From positions 1-64,000 of the forward strand of contig NZ_CANTKB010000020.1 of the NCBI RefSeq assembly GCF_947654165.1: DNA of 64,000 nt. The letters run 5' to 3'. The notes below the pieces were generated by a model. That model was given only the letters and a program-made list of their open reading frames with translations, did no database searches and had not been told where the DNA came from. Below are positions 61,739 to 64,000 of this stretch, one piece after another. Both the position numbers and the translations under genes were made by a program. The stretch is from an uncultured Blautia sp. (lineage in GTDB: Bacteria; Bacillota; Clostridia; Lachnospirales; Lachnospiraceae). The number at the start of each line of letters is the position of its first letter. Position 1 is the first letter of the stretch.

Positions 61739-62770
61739 TTATTTTTCCGTGGTCTCTCTTCGAATCAAATAAGGAGTAATGACTTTATGCACCGGTTTTT
61801 CTAAGGGGACGGGTTTTCTTTTCTTGCGTTCGTTCATCTGCTCTACCAATAATTTTACTGCTTCGTGGGCAATCTGATCAATGTGCTGTCCTATTGTACT
61901 GATGGGAATAACTGCTTCCGTAGAGATGGGAGAGTCATCAAATCCTACGATGTAATAATCATCAGGAAGGCATCCGTACCGTTGAATCAGTAGGTTTAAC
62001 AAAACATTGGCATGGGTATCACTGGAAATAAAGATGCCTTTTCTTTGATTCGGATAGGTCTTTTCCAGTTCATCCACCACTTCATTCAGGTTTTTTCGCA
62101 TGAATTCATAAGTTGATCCTAAATCTTTACAAATAATCTGATGATTCAGATTTTTTTCTCTGCAAATATCCAGAAATCCTTTGATACGTCCGTAGGCAGG
62201 GATTTCCGGTGCGGTTGGTGTATTGATATGAATAAAAACGTCACAGTGATGGCTCACCAGAAGGCTGGTAGCCTGAACACCGCCCATATAGTTATCCGTG
62301 TTCACACTGGACACATATTGATCCTCCCGTTCAATGGTAACAATAGGAATATGAAGGTCTGAAAGTTCTTTGGAAGGAATGGCGAAGCTTAAAATAATCA
62401 GTCCTTCAATTTTATAGGCCAGTAATTCTTGAATATATTGGCGTTCGGTATCAGCGTGTTCGTTTCCGATAAACACAAGAAATTTGTAGCCGAACTCTTC
62501 GTAAGTCTGAAGAATTTGATTCAGCATTTCCGAATAATAGTGGTTGTGCAGATTAGGAATAATCACACCAATAAATTCCGTCTTTCCGTTTGCCAGAATT
62601 CTGGCTACTTTATTTTCTTTATAATTTAAATCCACCAGAGCTTTTGAGATGATTTCCTGATTTTCCAAAGTCAGGGAATCCGGGTTATTGAAATATCGGG
62701 AGATGGTAGTTTTGGAAAAGCCGGTGTACTTTGCAATGTCATTAAAGGTTACGTTTTTTTTCTGTTTCAT
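61739..62770 (-). CDS. LacI family repressor
   Basis: A 343-residue LacI/GalR regulator. HTH and hinge: TFNDIAKYTGFSKTTISRYFNNP, then the periplasmic-binding-like effector domain (IGVIIPNLHNHYYSEM, then PISTIGQHIDQIAHEAVKLL). Start ATG 62770 is set by AGAGGA upstream; the first ATG at 62785 is less well placed. It is divergent from the amylosucrase-like gene and probably represses it through the sites at 62999-63022; the effector is likely a sugar such as sucrose (inferred). Confidence 0.9.
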   Translation of the reverse strand: MKQKKNVTFNDIAKYTGFSKTTISRYFNNPDSLTLENQEIISKALVDLNYKENKVARILANGKTEFIGVIIPNLHNHYYSEMLNQILQTYEEFGYKFLVFIGNEHADTERQYIQELLAYKIEGLIILSFAIPSKELSDLHIPIVTIEREDQYVSSVNTDNYMGGVQATSLLVSHHCDVFIHINTPTAPEIPAYGRIKGFLDICREKNLNHQIICKDLGSTYEFMRKNLNEVVDELEKTYPNQRKGIFISSDTHANVLLNLLIQRYGCLPDDYYIVGFDDSPISTEAVIPISTIGQHIDQIAHEAVKLLVEQMNERKKRKPVPLEKPVHKVITPYLIRRETTEK

Positions 62771-62785
62771 AAGTTCCTCTTTCAT

Positions 62786-63063
62786 TACTGGTTAGCAGTG
62801 ACTCAGTAGTTTTCGTTACATGCTCATTTTACCATAGAAAGCTCAGTAAAATAAGTGGTTAATAGGACGATTTTGTCAGTATCTGCATTTTGGTTTCCTT
62901 TCCTATGGTTTTTTTGAAAAAATCGCAGATAATGTACGAAAGAAAAAGAAGAAACTGATTGACGAGAGACTTATTTCGTGCTAGTATGAAATTATAAAGT
63001 AACCGGTTACTTAACCGATTACTTGCTGTTGATGCGGATAGAAAAGAGGAATAAGTGCGGAGG
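62786..63063. promoter_or_regulatory. Divergent control region with LacI operators
   Basis: TTGACG (62959-62964), 17 bp, TAGTAT (62982-62987) is the promoter for the GH13 gene. Immediately downstream, GTAACCGGTTAC (62999-63010, a perfect palindrome) and TTAACCGATTAC (63011-63022) are tandem LacI-type 12-bp operators. The ribosome site GGAGG is at 63059-63063. Confidence 0.8.
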
Positions 63064-63069
63064 ATGAGC

Positions 63070-64000
63070 ATGAAAAAAAATGATGCTGTATTTCAGAAAA
63101 GATTAGCAAAACATCATGACGAGTTGAGATGGCTGTACATGGAATTATATGGAAATGAATCTATGTTTGCGGAGCTTACATCACAGATGTATGAGTATTA
63201 TCAGGCCAGGAAAATAAGCCTGAAAAACAGAGATGAAAAGAGAGAAGCAAACCCGGATTGGTTTAAGAAAAATGATATGCTGGGTATGATGCTCTATATT
63301 GATAATTTCGCAGGAAATATCAAGGGTGTACAGAAAAAACTGGATTATTTAAAATCCTGTAATGTAAATTGTATTCATCTGATGCCGTTTTTGGATTCTC
63401 CGGAAGGAAGGTCTGACGGCGGGTATGCAGTGGCAGATTTCCGAAAGGTAAGACCGGATCTGGGAACCATGGAGGATCTTGCGGTACTGACAGAGGATTG
63501 TCACAGAAAAGACATGAATGTATGTATGGATTTTGTTATGAACCATACTTCTGAGGAGCATGAGTGGGCGAAACGTGCCAGACAGGGTGACGGAGAGTAT
63601 ATGAGCCGTTATTTCTTCTATGATAATTATGATATTCCAAGAAAATATGAGGAAACAGTACCGCAGGTGTTTCCCACAACTGCCCCAGGAAATTTTACAT
63701 ATCTTCCCGAGATGAACCACTATGTGCTGACCACTTTTTATCCTTATCAATGGGATTTAAACTATAAGAATCCAAGAGTGTTTAACGAGATGATGTATAA
63801 TTTCCTGTATCTGGCAAACCAGGGAATTGATATCATCCGTATTGATGCAGTGCCGTATATCTGGAAAGAATTGGGAACTGCCTGCAGAAATCTGCCCAGG
63901 GTACATACCATTGTGAGAATGATGAGAATCATTGGTGAGATCGTCTGTCCAAGCGTTATTTTGCTGGGAGAGGTAGTCATGGAGCCGGAAAAGGTGGTGC
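63070..64000 (+). CDS. Amylosucrase-like GH13 enzyme (5' part only)
   Basis: The first 310 codons of a glycoside hydrolase family 13, subfamily 4 (amylosucrase/sucrose-hydrolase) gene that runs off the window. The N-terminal helical domain (RLAKHHDELRWLYMELYG) is followed by the barrel: MLYIDNFAGNIKGVQKKLDYL, LMPFLDSPEGRSDGGYAVADF, MDFVMNHTSEEHEWA and, for the nucleophile aspartate, GIDIIRIDAVPYIW. Such enzymes split sucrose and build or trim alpha-glucans. Start ATG 63070 has GGAGG 6 nt upstream; ATG 63064 is too close. No stop in the window. Confidence 0.88.
   Translation, partial: MKKNDAVFQKRLAKHHDELRWLYMELYGNESMFAELTSQMYEYYQARKISLKNRDEKREANPDWFKKNDMLGMMLYIDNFAGNIKGVQKKLDYLKSCNVNCIHLMPFLDSPEGRSDGGYAVADFRKVRPDLGTMEDLAVLTEDCHRKDMNVCMDFVMNHTSEEHEWAKRARQGDGEYMSRYFFYDNYDIPRKYEETVPQVFPTTAPGNFTYLPEMNHYVLTTFYPYQWDLNYKNPRVFNEMMYNFLYLANQGIDIIRIDAVPYIWKELGTACRNLPRVHTIVRMMRIIGEIVCPSVILLGEVVMEPEKVV

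Overview
The window looks like a chromosomal segment of a low-GC, spore-forming gut Firmicute of the Lachnospiraceae (Blautia / Ruminococcus gnavus type). Reasons: HrcA/CIRCE heat-shock control, CodY, RNase J, a T-box leader, a c-di-AMP receptor, a sigK gene split by a skin-type element, an IreB homologue, an NAD operon closed by a NiaR-type repressor, and short intergenic gaps with strong AGGAGG ribosome sites. I cannot name the species from sequence alone.

Region 1 (1-9.9 kb) is accessory and AT-rich. It holds a DUF4143-type ATPase, a possible three-gene cluster (zinc-site protein, PD-(D/E)XK-like nuclease, small membrane protein), a truncated topoisomerase III, short orphan ORFs, a sigma-70-region-4-like regulator, a 490-bp structured non-coding stretch, a MazF-like toxin with a zinc-site tail, an excisionase, an intact tyrosine integrase and a second one cut by a single TGA. 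It reads as the decayed end of one or more integrative elements next to uvrB.

Region 2 (10-28.8 kb) is core chromosome: uvrB; hrcA-grpE-dnaK-dnaJ behind a perfect CIRCE; prmA-rsmE-cysteine desulfurase-thiI; an HPr-like protein without the catalytic histidine; mtaB; ireB-ruvX-DUF1292-rnjA-ylbF; an MltG-like stub; and trmR-trhP for wobble uridine modification.

Region 3 (28.8-34.0 kb) is the most interesting part. The mother-cell sigma factor gene sigK (minus strand) is split by a 4,641-bp skin-type element. The element carries its own large serine recombinase, a group II PLP decarboxylase very like gut tryptophan decarboxylase (tryptamine producer), a divergent LysR regulator, and a small protein at the far end whose start codon appears to be ATC. 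The element ends, when joined, form a near-perfect palindrome around a central AA. Joining the host ends gives an in-frame 208-residue SigK without a pro-sequence.

Region 4 (34-56.7 kb) is core again: comM-dprA-topA, codY, CIRCE-groES-groEL, guaB, an amidase, an M20 peptidase, a nitroreductase, a GntR-ABC transporter operon with a palindromic operator, tRNA-Gly, a PII-like c-di-AMP receptor, a polyferredoxin, nadABC-niaR, a lipase-like hydrolase, birA and vanZ.

Region 5 (56.7-64 kb) has a T-box leader controlling an NSS-family amino-acid transporter, thyA-dfrA, a phased array of about six 52-bp degenerate palindromic repeats, a broken Rpn-family nuclease/transposase, and a LacI regulator divergent from an amylosucrase-like GH13 gene that runs off the end. 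Tandem 12-bp operators sit in that divergent promoter.
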